Positions 1-8,279 of a stretch of DNA of 64,000 nucleotides are shown here, piece after piece. The position numbers and the translations under genes are program-made. Origin of the DNA: Klebsiella africana (lineage in GTDB: Bacteria > Pseudomonadota > Gammaproteobacteria > Enterobacterales > Enterobacteriaceae); contig NZ_CP084874.1 in assembly GCF_020526085.1 (NCBI RefSeq), forward strand, positions 1,550,001-1,614,000, written 5' to 3'. Under the pieces are notes generated by a model. The model was not told where the DNA came from. It made no database searches and worked only from the letters and a program-made list of their open reading frames with translations. Positions within the stretch are counted from its first letter, which is position 1. Each line of letters starts with the position of its first letter.

Positions 1-921
1 GATCCGGGTGCGGCCCATGACTGGCGCCAGCTTTTCGCCTTCGCGCAGCAGAATATCGACTTCCGCCGTCGTTACCCGGTTGTCGTCAATGTCGTCATAA
101 GGAATATGCATTGAGGTGGTGCCGATCAGCGAGATAGTATCGCCGGGCACCAGAATATCGGCGTCGGCCGGCTTACGGCAGCGGTTGATCACCAGGTTGT
201 TAATCCGGTGATCGAGGATCAGCAGCGATCCCTTCGCCGGGAACATGGTGATGCGCAGGTCGGCATATTCCGCAATACGCTGCCCCCAGATCCCGGCGGC
301 GTTAACCACCACCCCGGCGTACAGCGTGCGGGCCTGGTGAAGTTGGCGGTCGTATACCTGGACGCCGCAGACACGATCGCCCTGGCGCAGCAGGCCTGTT
401 ACTTCGCAGCCGGTAAGGATCTGCGCGCCGTGTTCGCGGGCGTCGAGCATATTGGCCGCGGTGAGGCGAAACGGGTCAATGGTGCCGTCCGGAACCTGCA
501 CCGCGCCCAACAGCGTCGGGTTGACGGCGGGCTCCCGGCGCAGCGCTTCCTGCGGCGAGAGCGGCATAGCTTCAATGCCTGCCTGCTGGCAGGCGGTGAT
601 AAAAGTCTGCTGATACGCCAGGTCATCTTCAGGCAGGGTGATAAACAGCCCATTGGTCGATTCAATGCAGTGGCGGGCGATGCGGCGCAGGATGCGGTTC
701 TCACTGATGCATTCACGGGCGGATTCGTTGTCGGTCACTGCATAGCGGGCGCCGCTATGCAGTAGCCCATGATTACGGCCGGTGGCCCCGGTGGCGATAT
801 CATGGCGCTCAATAAGCAGCGTTCGTAATCCGCGCCGGGCGCAGTCGCGGGCGATGCCGGCGCCAGTTGCCCCGCCGCCGATGATAATGACCTCGCTATC
901 GTCTGACTGGGCGCTGTTCAT
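1..921 (-). CDS. glpA: Anaerobic glycerol-3-phosphate dehydrogenase subunit A, 5' part only
   Basis: The first about 307 codons are present and the 3' end lies outside the window. GlpA is the FAD-binding catalytic subunit of the membrane-associated GlpABC complex, which oxidises sn-glycerol-3-phosphate to dihydroxyacetone phosphate with electrons going to menaquinone. The N-terminus carries a Rossmann FAD motif (IIIGGGATGAGIARD) and the family block ATGATGRNHGLLHSGARYAV. The ATG at 921 has GGAG five bases upstream. A second ATG three bases earlier in the transcript meets a stop after two codons, so it is not the start. In E. coli glpTQ is divergent from glpABC; here the neighbour is a LysR gene. 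Family assignment is certain from the protein; GlpR control is inferred from the upstream operators. Confidence 0.95.
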   Translation of the reverse strand, partial: MNSAQSDDSEVIIIGGGATGAGIARDCARRGLRTLLIERHDIATGATGRNHGLLHSGARYAVTDNESARECISENRILRRIARHCIESTNGLFITLPEDDLAYQQTFITACQQAGIEAMPLSPQEALRREPAVNPTLLGAVQVPDGTIDPFRLTAANMLDAREHGAQILTGCEVTGLLRQGDRVCGVQVYDRQLHQARTLYAGVVVNAAGIWGQRIAEYADLRITMFPAKGSLLILDHRINNLVINRCRKPADADILVPGDTISLIGTTSMHIPYDDIDDNRVTTAEVDILLREGEKLAPVMGRTRI

Positions 922-930
922 TTCATCTCC

Positions 931-1010
931 TTTATGTTCGGTTTATCCCCATTAAGTCATGGGTTAGCGATAATTTGTTTGATATCGAACAAAATCGAGC
1001 ATAAATCGAA
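931..1010. promoter_or_regulatory. Probable GlpR operator cluster upstream of glpA
   Basis: A near-perfect inverted repeat TTTGTTTGATATCGAACAAA lies at 974-993. It is followed by a half-site-like ATCGAGCATAAATCGAA (994-1010) and preceded by TATGTTCGGTTTATC (933-947). These resemble the E. coli GlpR operator family (WATGTTCGWTAWCGAACATW). The cluster fills the short gap between glpA and the LysR gene, so repression of glpA by GlpR is likely. FNR and CRP sites are expected for this operon in E. coli, but I could not place them confidently. Confidence 0.6.
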
Positions 1011-1031
1011 AATTAAATGTTTGTTATGTGG

Positions 1032-1910
1032 TCAAAGTCGCTTTTGGTCCACCAGCTGACGCAGGCAATCATGCAGCAACTGAATCGGGCTGCCGCTAAC
1101 CGGTGAGGTGCTGGTGATAAGCGATACGTGACGATAAAAGGCAGGTTCCAGAGGCACGGAGTACAGCGGTTGTTCCAGCGTTTTTAGCGTGAGTTCTGGC
1201 AGCAAAGCGATACCTAATCCCAGACGAATAAAACTCATGGCAGTGCCTGGGTGGTTAAATTCATATTTTATATTAGGTGTAATATTCCTGTTCGCAAACA
1301 GCGACATAATGCTCATTTCGTACCGCCCTTTGCTGATAATTAATGGCTCATCGTACAGTGCTTCGAGAGGAATACTGCTCCGGCGGGCAAAAGGATGCGA
1401 TTGAGGAACGACAACCATAAATCTGTCTTTATAAAATGGTGTGGCAAACAGGCCGTTAACGGAAATATGAGTGAATCCGGCGTCGATATTATTCTCCCGA
1501 ATGGCTTCAATAATCTCCGTACTGTTTGCTTCATAAGGCACTATTTTAATATGCGGATGATGTTGCTCGAAGTAGTGAACGACCTGGGGCAGGATACTGG
1601 CACAAATGCCGGGGAAGCAGCCGATGCGCAGCAGGCGCAGCGGTGTTTTCTTTTCCTGTTCGGCTATCTCCTTAATGACGCTCACTTCACTCATGAGTCG
1701 TCGCATCGCCGGAACAAGGCGTTCTCCTGCCGCCGTCAGCTTGAGTGCTTTTCGCCGTTCTCGTTCGACTATCGCCACGCCAAGCTCCTCTTCCAGTCCG
1801 GCAATGGCCTGGCTGACCGCCGATTGGGTCATATAGAGACGTCTGGCGGCCTCAGTAAAACCGCCGTATTTCAGCACGGTAAGCAGAGCGTGGATCTGCG
1901 TTAATGTCAT
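1032..1910 (-). CDS. LysR-family transcriptional regulator
   Basis: A 292-residue protein of normal LysR length. The N-terminal winged helix-turn-helix (about residues 1-60) reads TQIHALLTVLKYGGFTEAARRLYMTQSAVSQAI, with the typical SAVSQ recognition helix. A periplasmic-binding-protein-like effector domain follows (about 90-290). It is divergent from the MFS gene at 2095, across 184 AT-rich bases. That arrangement usually means the regulator controls the neighbouring transporter, but this is inference. The ligand is unknown. The pair sits where E. coli has other genes (glpTQ, inaA). No symbol can be assigned. Confidence 0.85.
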   Translation of the reverse strand: MTLTQIHALLTVLKYGGFTEAARRLYMTQSAVSQAIAGLEEELGVAIVERERRKALKLTAAGERLVPAMRRLMSEVSVIKEIAEQEKKTPLRLLRIGCFPGICASILPQVVHYFEQHHPHIKIVPYEANSTEIIEAIRENNIDAGFTHISVNGLFATPFYKDRFMVVVPQSHPFARRSSIPLEALYDEPLIISKGRYEMSIMSLFANRNITPNIKYEFNHPGTAMSFIRLGLGIALLPELTLKTLEQPLYSVPLEPAFYRHVSLITSTSPVSGSPIQLLHDCLRQLVDQKRL

Positions 1911-2094
1911 AAGTTTTCTCTAATGAAATTAATTAAAATGATTAATTTTACTAATTTACACAGGTTGCTTATAATTTTCCTGAAACTTAATCACACAATC
2001 ACGCACGCAATTATTGGTATTCACAATGTATTTCTGAAATTATATATTCGTTATGAATGTAGTAATGCGCGCCGTTACAGTAAGGTGCAATTAG

Positions 2095-3285
2095 ATGAAA
2101 GAAAAACTGTGGACGAAAGATTTTTGGGCCATCACGATTGTTAGTTTTATTATTTTCTTCGTATTTTATGTTCTTCTGACGCTCCTGCCTATTTATATTG
2201 CTGACAATTTGCATGCGACTGCGGATAAGGCTGGGTTGCTGGTGACCTTCTTCCTGGTTGCCGCGATTATTGTCCGCCCCTTCGCCGGTCAGTGGGTGGG
2301 TAAATATTCCAACAAAGGCATTTTGCTGATTTCCTCTTTAGCCTTTTTGGTGGTTACGGCTCTGTACCCCTTTTGCCATACCATTGAAGGACTGCTGTTC
2401 ATTAGGGTTCTTCACGGCATCACCTTCGGTGTGATCACCACCGTCAAGGGGACCATCTCTGCGCGCTTAATTCCCGCCTCGCGGCGAGGAGAGGGAATTA
2501 GCTTTTTCTCCTTAGCAATGGGACTGGCAATGGTAGTGGGACCATGGATTGGTCTGAATATGGCGCGCCACAGCGCGTATATTCCCGCATTCTGGATGTG
2601 TACGGTGGTGTCTGCTATCGCGATTGTACTGTCGATGATGATCTGCGTGCCGCCGGTTATTCGTCATGCCGATGGTTCGCAGCCAAAGCTTGGCTTTTCC
2701 GCTATGTTCGATCGCGCGGCCATGCCTTTTGCCCTGGTCACCTTCTTTATGACGTTCTCTTACGCCGGGGTTTCCGCCTTTCTTGCCCTCTATGCTCGCG
2801 AACTGGATCTGATGGCGGCAGCCAGTAACTTTCTGTTGTGCTATGCGATTTTTCTCATGATCTGCCGGTCGTTTACCGGGAATGTGTGTGATAAAAAAGA
2901 GCCGAAGTATGTGGTTTATCCGTGCCTGCTCGCCTTTACCATTGGTTTAGTGGTGCTGGGTTATACGCACGGTAGCGTTTCAATGATCCTGTCCGGTGCG
3001 CTGATTGGTATTGGATATGGCTCAGTAACGCCTGTTTTCCAGACGCAGATCATCAGTTCTGTTGAAACGCATAAAATTGGCGTCGCGAACTCACTGTTCT
3101 TTAATGCCATGGATGCGGGCCTGGCGATAGGGGCGTTCGTGATGGGGATCATGGTCGACGGCGTGGGTTACCGTGCTATTTATCTGGTGGGGGCGCTGTT
3201 GGTGGTGGTGGCGGGGCTGATTTATGTCTTGCAGATGAAACGCCATGGCACAATGCAATTAGTCAGTGCACACGAAGTGCACTAA
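2095..3285 (+). CDS. MFS transporter of unknown substrate
   Basis: A 396-residue, highly hydrophobic protein with about 12 predicted membrane helices and the MFS motif-A-like loop between helices 2 and 3 (GQWVGKYSNKG). The start at 2095 has AAGGTG upstream. It is shorter than GlpT (about 450 residues) and lacks its sequence, so it is not the glycerol-3-phosphate antiporter despite adjoining glpA. Base composition is more AT-rich than the flanking backbone genes, which suggests acquisition or relaxed codon use. It is probably controlled by the divergent LysR gene. The stop codon is three bases from the convergent yfaE stop. The substrate cannot be told from sequence. Confidence 0.8.
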   Translation: MKEKLWTKDFWAITIVSFIIFFVFYVLLTLLPIYIADNLHATADKAGLLVTFFLVAAIIVRPFAGQWVGKYSNKGILLISSLAFLVVTALYPFCHTIEGLLFIRVLHGITFGVITTVKGTISARLIPASRRGEGISFFSLAMGLAMVVGPWIGLNMARHSAYIPAFWMCTVVSAIAIVLSMMICVPPVIRHADGSQPKLGFSAMFDRAAMPFALVTFFMTFSYAGVSAFLALYARELDLMAAASNFLLCYAIFLMICRSFTGNVCDKKEPKYVVYPCLLAFTIGLVVLGYTHGSVSMILSGALIGIGYGSVTPVFQTQIISSVETHKIGVANSLFFNAMDAGLAIGAFVMGIMVDGVGYRAIYLVGALLVVVAGLIYVLQMKRHGTMQLVSAHEVH

Positions 3286-3288
3286 CCG

Positions 3289-3543
3289 TTACATCTCAAT
3301 TTCGATATCCCCTTTTGCCCGGCAGCAGCAGGGCAAAATTTCTCCCGGCTGGATAAAGGCCAACGGCTCGGTCAGCCAGTCGACCTGGCCGGAAACCAGG
3401 CGGGTGCGGCAGGAGCCGCAGTAACCTTCGCGGCACTGATATTCGACGTCGATATTATGCGACTCCAGCGCCGCCAGCAGGGAAGGGTGTTCATCCTGAC
3501 ACTCAAGGCGAGTGTCAGAGATTTTCAGGAAGATCCGCTTCAT
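3289..3543 (-). CDS. yfaE: 2Fe-2S ferredoxin YfaE, diferric-tyrosyl radical maintenance
   Basis: An 84-residue plant-type [2Fe-2S] ferredoxin. The cluster ligands are visible as C-x4-C-x2-C in CREGYCGSC, with a fourth cysteine in ILPCCC near the C-terminus. YfaE in E. coli reduces NrdB to maintain and regenerate its diferric-tyrosyl radical cofactor. The ATG overlaps the nrdB stop codon (TAATG), so it is translationally coupled as the third gene of nrdA-nrdB-yfaE. Assignment is secure from family sequence and operon position. Confidence 0.95.
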   Translation of the reverse strand: MKRIFLKISDTRLECQDEHPSLLAALESHNIDVEYQCREGYCGSCRTRLVSGQVDWLTEPLAFIQPGEILPCCCRAKGDIEIEM

Positions 3544-4673
3544 TACAGCTGGAAGTTGCTCAGGTCATCGGCATCGACTTCTGAGTCGATCTGGCCCACC
3601 AGATACGAGCTAACCTCTACTTCCTGCGGCGCCACCTGAACGTTGTCGGAGACCAGCCAGGTGTTGATCCATGGGATCGGGTTGGAGCGGGTCTGGAACG
3701 GCAGATCGAGGCCTACCGCCTGCATGCGGATATTGGTGATGTACTCGACGTACTGGCAGAGAATATCTTTATTCAGGCCGATCATCGAGCCGTCGCGGAA
3801 CAGGTAGTCCGCCCACTCTTTTTCCTGCTGCGCCGCCAGCACGAACAGGTCATAGCACTCCTGCTTGCACTCTTCGGCGATTTCCGCCATTTCCGGGTCA
3901 TCGCTGCCGGAGCGCAGCAGGTTCAGCATATGCTGAGTGCCGGTCAGGTGCAGTGCTTCATCGCGGGCAATCAGGCGAATAATTTTGGCGTTACCTTCCA
4001 TCAGCTTGCGTTCGGCAAAGGCGAAAGAGCAAGCGAAGCTGACGTAGAAGCGGATCGCTTCCAGGGCATTAACGCTCATCAGGCACAGATAGAGTTTCTT
4101 TTTCAGCTCGCGCAGATTCACGGTCACGGTTTTGCCGTTGACGGTGTGGGTGCCTTCGCCCAGCAGATGCCAGTAGCTGGTCATCTCGATCAGCGAATCG
4201 TAATAGTGAGAGATGCCTTCCGCACGTTTCTGGATCTGCTCGTTGGTGACGATATCGTCGAACACGGTCGCCGGGTCGTTGACGATGTTGCGGATGATAT
4301 GGGTGTACGAGCGCGAGTGAATGGTTTCGGAGAAGGCCCAGGTTTCCACCCAGGTTTCCAGCTCCGGGATGGAGATCAGCGGCAGCAGCGCGACGTTCGG
4401 GCTGCGGCCCTGGATGGAGTCGAGCAGCGTCTGGTACTTCAGGTTGCTGATGAAAATATGTTTTTCATGTTCCGGCAGCGCCTGGTAGTCGATGCGATCG
4501 CGGGAAACGTCAACCTCTTCCGGACGCCAGAAAAAGGAGAGTTGCTTTTCGATCAGCTTTTCAAAGATGTCATATTTTTGCTGATCGTAGCGGGCCACGT
4601 TAACCGGCTGGCCAAAAAACATGGGTTCCAGCAGCTGATCGTTTTTCGTCTGTGAAAAAGTGGTGTATGCCAT
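3543..4673 (-). CDS. nrdB: Ribonucleoside-diphosphate reductase class Ia, beta subunit
   Basis: A 376-residue R2 subunit, nearly identical to E. coli NrdB. It holds the diferric-tyrosyl radical needed for NDP reduction. Visible features are the radical tyrosine in [11 protein letters not shown], iron-ligand helices containing WAFSETIHS and IARDEALH, and the C-terminal tail ending DDLSNFQL, which docks on NrdA. The open frame extends 29 codons upstream, but homology starts at [12 protein letters not shown], giving the start at 4673. It is co-transcribed with nrdA across a 101-bp gap holding a BIME, and its stop overlaps the yfaE start. Confidence 0.98.
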   Translation of the reverse strand: MAYTTFSQTKNDQLLEPMFFGQPVNVARYDQQKYDIFEKLIEKQLSFFWRPEEVDVSRDRIDYQALPEHEKHIFISNLKYQTLLDSIQGRSPNVALLPLISIPELETWVETWAFSETIHSRSYTHIIRNIVNDPATVFDDIVTNEQIQKRAEGISHYYDSLIEMTSYWHLLGEGTHTVNGKTVTVNLRELKKKLYLCLMSVNALEAIRFYVSFACSFAFAERKLMEGNAKIIRLIARDEALHLTGTQHMLNLLRSGSDDPEMAEIAEECKQECYDLFVLAAQQEKEWADYLFRDGSMIGLNKDILCQYVEYITNIRMQAVGLDLPFQTRSNPIPWINTWLVSDNVQVAPQEVEVSSYLVGQIDSEVDADDLSNFQL

Positions 4674-4699
4674 TGAAGTGAGTCCTGTTGAAATGTATT

Positions 4700-4765
4700 G
4701 CCCGGCGGTACTGTATTGGCCGGGCCTACACAATCGTAGGCCGGGTAAGCATCGCGCCACCCGGC
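4700..4765. repeat. REP/BIME palindromic element between nrdA and nrdB
   Basis: Three nested palindromes occupy the intercistronic gap. GCCCGGC (4700-4706) pairs with GCCGGGC (4719-4725), GGCCTAC pairs with GTAGGCC around 4723-4742, and GCCGGGT (4740-4746) pairs with ACCCGGC (4759-4765). The last has the classic REP form with an inner mismatch region. Such elements stabilise upstream mRNA or modulate downstream expression within operons. Here it may set the NrdA:NrdB ratio (inference). Confidence 0.85.
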
Positions 4766-4774
4766 AAAAATAAC

Positions 4775-7060
4775 TTAAATCTTACAAGCGCCGCTTTCGC
4801 AGCCGTCGTCCTGGATGGACGGGGCCAGGTCATCCTGCGCGTCTTCTGCGCCATCACGGGTGTTGTGATAGTACAGCGTTTTGACGCCGAATTTATAGGC
4901 GTTGAGCAGGTCTTTAAGCAACTGCTGCATCGGCACTTTTCCGGACGGGAAGCGCGTCGGATCGTAGTTAGTGTTGGCAGAGATCGACTGGTCGATAAAC
5001 TTCTGCATGATACCCACCAGCTGCAGATAACCGTCGTTGTTCGGCATCTCCCACAGCAGCTCGTAGGCGTTCTGCAGGTTTTCGTAATCCGGCACCACCT
5101 GGCGCAGGATACCGTCCTTGGACGCTTTGATACTCACGTGGCCGCGCGGCGGCTCAATGCCGTTGGTGGCGTTGGAGATCTGCGACGAGGTCTCGGACGG
5201 CATCAGCGCGGAGAGCGTGGAGTTGCGCAGACCATGGGTTTTAATGGATTCGCGCAATGCTTCCCAGTCGTAGTGCAGGGGTTCGCTGACGATACCGTCC
5301 AGATCTTTCTTATAGGTATCGATCGGCAGGATGCCCTGCGCATAGGTGGTTTCGTTGAACCACGGGCAGGCGCCTTGCTCGATAGCCAGCTCGTTAGAGG
5401 CCTTCAGCAGATAGTACTGAATCGCTTCGAACGTTTTGTGCGTCAGGTTGTTGGCGCTGCCGTCGGAGTAGCGTTTGCCATGCTTCGCCAGATAGTAAGC
5501 GAAGTTGATCACGCCGATACCGAGCGTACGGCGGCCCATCGCGCCGCGTTTAGCGGCCGGGATCGGGTAATCCTGATAGTCGAGCAGCGCATCCAGGGCA
5601 CGCACCGCCAGCACCGCCAGCTCTTCCAGCTCGTCGAGGCTGTCGATAGCCCCGAGGTTGAAGGCCGACAGGGTGCACAGCGCGATTTCACCATTTTCGT
5701 CGTTAACGTCTTCCAGCGGTTTGGTCGGCAGAGCAATCTCCAGGCACAGGTTAGACTGACGCACCGGGGCGACTACCGGATCAAACGGGCTGTGGGTGTT
5801 GCAGTGGTCGACGTTCTGGATGTAGATGCGGCCGGTAGAGGCGCGCTCCTGCATCATCAGCGAGAACAGCTCAACGGCTTTAATACGCTGCTTGCGAATG
5901 CTGTCGTCCTGCTCGTACTGAGTGTACAGGCGCTCAAACTCGTCCTGATCGGCGAAGAAGGCGTCATACAGGCCCGGGACATCGGAAGGGCTGAACAGGG
6001 TAATATCGCCGCCCTTCAGCAGACGGGTATACATCAGCTTGTTAATCTGTACGCCGTAGTCCATGTGACGAACGCGGTTGGCGTCGGTACCGCGGTTGTT
6101 TTTCAGCACCAGCAGGCTTTCCACTTCCAGATGCCACATTGGGTAGAAAAGGGTCGCCGCGCCGCCGCGAACGCCGCCCTGCGAGCAGGATTTCACCGCG
6201 GTCTGGAAATGTTTGTAGAACGGAATACAGCCGGTGTGGAAGGCTTCGCCGCCGCGGATCGGGCTGCCCAGCGCGCGAATGCGGCCGGCGTTGATGCCGA
6301 TGCCGGCGCGCTGGGAAACGTATTTCACAATCGCGCTGGAGGTGGCGTTGATGGAGTCCAGGCTGTCGCCGCACTCGATCAGCACGCAGGAGCTGAACTG
6401 ACGGGTTGGGGTACGCACGCCGGACATGATCGGCGTCGGCAGCGAGATTTTAAACGTGGACACTGCGTCGTAGAAACGCTTGATGTAGTCCAGACGCGTT
6501 TCGCGCGGGTAGTTCGAGAACAGACAAGCGGCAACCAGAATGTAGAGGAACTGTGCGCTCTCATAAATTTCGCCGGTAACGCGGTTTTGTACCAGATACT
6601 TGCCTTCCAGCTGCTTAACGGCTGCGTAGGAGAAGTTCATATCACGCCAGTGGTCGAGGAAACCGTCCATCTGCTGGAACTCTTCTTCCGTGTAGTCTTC
6701 CAGCAGATGATGATCGTATTTACCTTTCTCAACCATCTTTACCACGTGATCGTAAAGCGCCGGCGGCTCAAACTGGCCGAAGGCTTTTTTACGCAAATGG
6801 AAGATCGCCAGACGCGCAGCGAGGTACTGGTAATCCGGCGCGTCGCGGGAGATCAGATCCGCGGCGGCTTTAATAATGGTTTCGTGGATGTCCGCGGTTT
6901 TGATGCCGTCATAGAACTGGATATGGGAGCGCAGTTCTACCTGGGAAATCGAAACGTTATTCAGTCCTTCTGCCGCCCAATCCAGTACGCGATGGATTTT
7001 GTCGAGATTGATGCGCTCGGTGGTCCCGTCGCGCTTTGTCACCAGCAGACTCTGATTCAT
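4775..7060 (-). CDS. nrdA: Ribonucleoside-diphosphate reductase class Ia, alpha subunit
   Basis: A 761-residue catalytic R1 subunit, the same length as E. coli NrdA. An ATP-cone allosteric domain fills about residues 1-95. The 10-stranded barrel carries the redox cysteine in [10 protein letters not shown] and the active-site Cys/Glu in [10 protein letters not shown]. The C-terminal thioredoxin-reducible pair appears in [10 protein letters not shown]. It reduces all four NDPs with NrdB. The frame is open further upstream, but homology begins at [12 protein letters not shown] (start at 7060). The 344-bp upstream region carries two DnaA boxes and an NrdR-box pair, so the operon is tied to replication and dNTP status. 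Confidence 0.98.
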   Translation of the reverse strand: MNQSLLVTKRDGTTERINLDKIHRVLDWAAEGLNNVSISQVELRSHIQFYDGIKTADIHETIIKAAADLISRDAPDYQYLAARLAIFHLRKKAFGQFEPPALYDHVVKMVEKGKYDHHLLEDYTEEEFQQMDGFLDHWRDMNFSYAAVKQLEGKYLVQNRVTGEIYESAQFLYILVAACLFSNYPRETRLDYIKRFYDAVSTFKISLPTPIMSGVRTPTRQFSSCVLIECGDSLDSINATSSAIVKYVSQRAGIGINAGRIRALGSPIRGGEAFHTGCIPFYKHFQTAVKSCSQGGVRGGAATLFYPMWHLEVESLLVLKNNRGTDANRVRHMDYGVQINKLMYTRLLKGGDITLFSPSDVPGLYDAFFADQDEFERLYTQYEQDDSIRKQRIKAVELFSLMMQERASTGRIYIQNVDHCNTHSPFDPVVAPVRQSNLCLEIALPTKPLEDVNDENGEIALCTLSAFNLGAIDSLDELEELAVLAVRALDALLDYQDYPIPAAKRGAMGRRTLGIGVINFAYYLAKHGKRYSDGSANNLTHKTFEAIQYYLLKASNELAIEQGACPWFNETTYAQGILPIDTYKKDLDGIVSEPLHYDWEALRESIKTHGLRNSTLSALMPSETSSQISNATNGIEPPRGHVSIKASKDGILRQVVPDYENLQNAYELLWEMPNNDGYLQLVGIMQKFIDQSISANTNYDPTRFPSGKVPMQQLLKDLLNAYKFGVKTLYYHNTRDGAEDAQDDLAPSIQDDGCESGACKI

Positions 7061-7098
7061 GTGGATTTTACCTGTCCGTGAAAGAAAATATCCCCCGT

Positions 7099-7137
7099 TT
7101 ATCCACAGAAGGTCGTTGTGACTAACTCTGTGGATAA
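7099..7137. promoter_or_regulatory. Two inverted consensus DnaA boxes upstream of nrdA
   Basis: TTATCCACA is present at 7099-7107, and its exact reverse complement TGTGGATAA at 7129-7137. Both match the strong DnaA box consensus. DnaA is established as a regulator of E. coli nrdAB through upstream boxes, so replication-linked control is likely conserved. They lie within the 344-bp nrdA-ubiG gap; the remainder (about 7185-7350) is AT-rich with no further gene seen. Confidence 0.85.
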
Positions 7138-7184
7138 ATACTATATGTAGGGGGTTGTCGATAAAAGGAACGCTATATGGTGAG
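7138..7184 (-). promoter_or_regulatory. Probable NrdR box pair at the nrdAB promoter
   Basis: ATACTATATGTAGGGG (7138-7153) and AACGCTATATGGTGAG (7169-7184) both resemble the NrdR box (acaCwAtATaTwGtgt). They are spaced exactly 31 bp start to start, the roughly three-turn spacing known for NrdR pairs. NrdR represses ribonucleotide reductase operons in response to ATP/dATP. The match is by eye. Confidence 0.65.
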
Positions 7185-7350
7185 TATTTTAGTAAGGAAT
7201 CTTTTGAGTACAAGGGTTGATTTTGACGTTAAATTGAGGTTGCGGAAGGGTAATAATCCGCAAGTCCACGTCGCATAAGGCCTGGAGAAGAAGTCAATAA
7301 AACAGAAAAAAAAATGAAAATTTGATCGAGTGCTGATTTCTTCATCGGAA

Positions 7351-7377
7351 GAAATAATCACGCGGCTTGATGCCGCG
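7351..7377 (-). terminator. Weak rho-independent terminator after ubiG
   Basis: CGCGGC (7361-7366) pairs with GCCGCG (7372-7377) across a 5-nt loop. On the ubiG strand the hairpin is followed by TGATTATTTC, a broken U-tract. It is plausible but not strong. Confidence 0.45.
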
Positions 7378-7404
7378 CAATCATCATAAGCGCAGGTGCT
7401 GACG

Positions 7405-8133
7405 TCACTCTGGTTTGGCGCTGGTGTGCAACATATAGTTAACATCAACCCCCGGCGCCAACTTGAAGGTATTAGTCAATGGGTTGTAATGCAGACCGAT
7501 GATATGCTGCTCTTTCAGAGTAGTCTGATCTACCCAGCCTAGCAGTTCGGCCGGCTTGATAAACTTCTTCACATCATGGGTGCCTTTGGGCACCATCTTC
7601 ATGACATATTCCGCGCCCACCACCGCCATCAGCCAGGCCTTGCCGTTGCGGTTGATAGTGGAAAAGAAGACCTGGCCGCCGGGCTTCACCAGCCGCGCGC
7701 AGGCGTGCACCACCGACTGCGGGTCGGGAACGTGCTCCAGCATCTCCATGCAGGTGACGACGTCGTACTGCTGCGGGTGCTTCGCGGCATGTTCCTCAAC
7801 CGTTTCCTGAACATAGTCCACCTGAATACCGCTCTCCAGCGCATGCAGCTTCGCCACCTGCAGCGGTTCGGCGCCCATATCCAGCCCGGTGACGGTCGCG
7901 CCTTCGCGCGCCATGCTCTCGGCGAGAATACCGCCGCCGCAGCCGACATCGAGGACTTTTTTACCGAACAAGCCGCCGGCGCGTTCGGCGATATAGCCCA
8001 GCCGCAGCGGGTTAATGCGGTGGAGCGGCTTGAACTCGCCCTCCAGGTCCCACCAGCGTGAGGCGACGGCTTCGAATTTGGCGATTTCAGCATGATCGAC
8101 GTTAGGGGCTACCGACGTTTTTTCGGTATTCAT
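7405..8133 (-). CDS. ubiG: Bifunctional 2-polyprenyl-6-hydroxyphenol methylase / 3-demethylubiquinone O-methyltransferase
   Basis: A 242-residue class I SAM-dependent methyltransferase. Motif I reads [13 protein letters not shown] at about residues 60-72, followed by the acidic motif II (TGLDMG) and the post-I motif [14 protein letters not shown]. UbiG performs both O-methylations of ubiquinone biosynthesis. It is divergent from gyrA and upstream of nrdA, as in E. coli. ATG at 8133. Confidence 0.97.
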   Translation of the reverse strand: MNTEKTSVAPNVDHAEIAKFEAVASRWWDLEGEFKPLHRINPLRLGYIAERAGGLFGKKVLDVGCGGGILAESMAREGATVTGLDMGAEPLQVAKLHALESGIQVDYVQETVEEHAAKHPQQYDVVTCMEMLEHVPDPQSVVHACARLVKPGGQVFFSTINRNGKAWLMAVVGAEYVMKMVPKGTHDVKKFIKPAELLGWVDQTTLKEQHIIGLHYNPLTNTFKLAPGVDVNYMLHTSAKPE

Positions 8134-8229
8134 GGGCGCTTTTACTCCTTTTCTGTTCAGACCTGCGAGTATATCAGCAGCGCGCCATGAATAAACCGTA
8201 TTGCTTTACCTCTATTAGCGCGGCTGTGT

Positions 8230-8235
8230 TATAAT
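8230..8235 (+). promoter_or_regulatory. gyrA promoter -10 element
   Basis: A consensus TATAAT lies 45 bases upstream of the gyrA start codon, in a context (GTGTTATAATTTGCGACC) like the E. coli gyrA promoter. No clean -35 is obvious; TTTACC at 8205-8210 would give a 19-bp spacer. gyrA promoters are typically induced by DNA relaxation. Confidence 0.7.
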
Positions 8236-8279
8236 TTGCGACCTTTGAATCCGGGATACAGTAGAGGGATAGCGGTTAG

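Noticed and set aside
2095..3285. Reading the MFS gene as glpT because it is near glpA
   Set aside because: Too short and without GlpT sequence blocks; substrate left open.
4688..7081. Long open frame of 797 codons antisense to nrdA
   Set aside because: Shadow of a highly expressed GC-rich gene; no homology, and nrdA on the other strand is certain.
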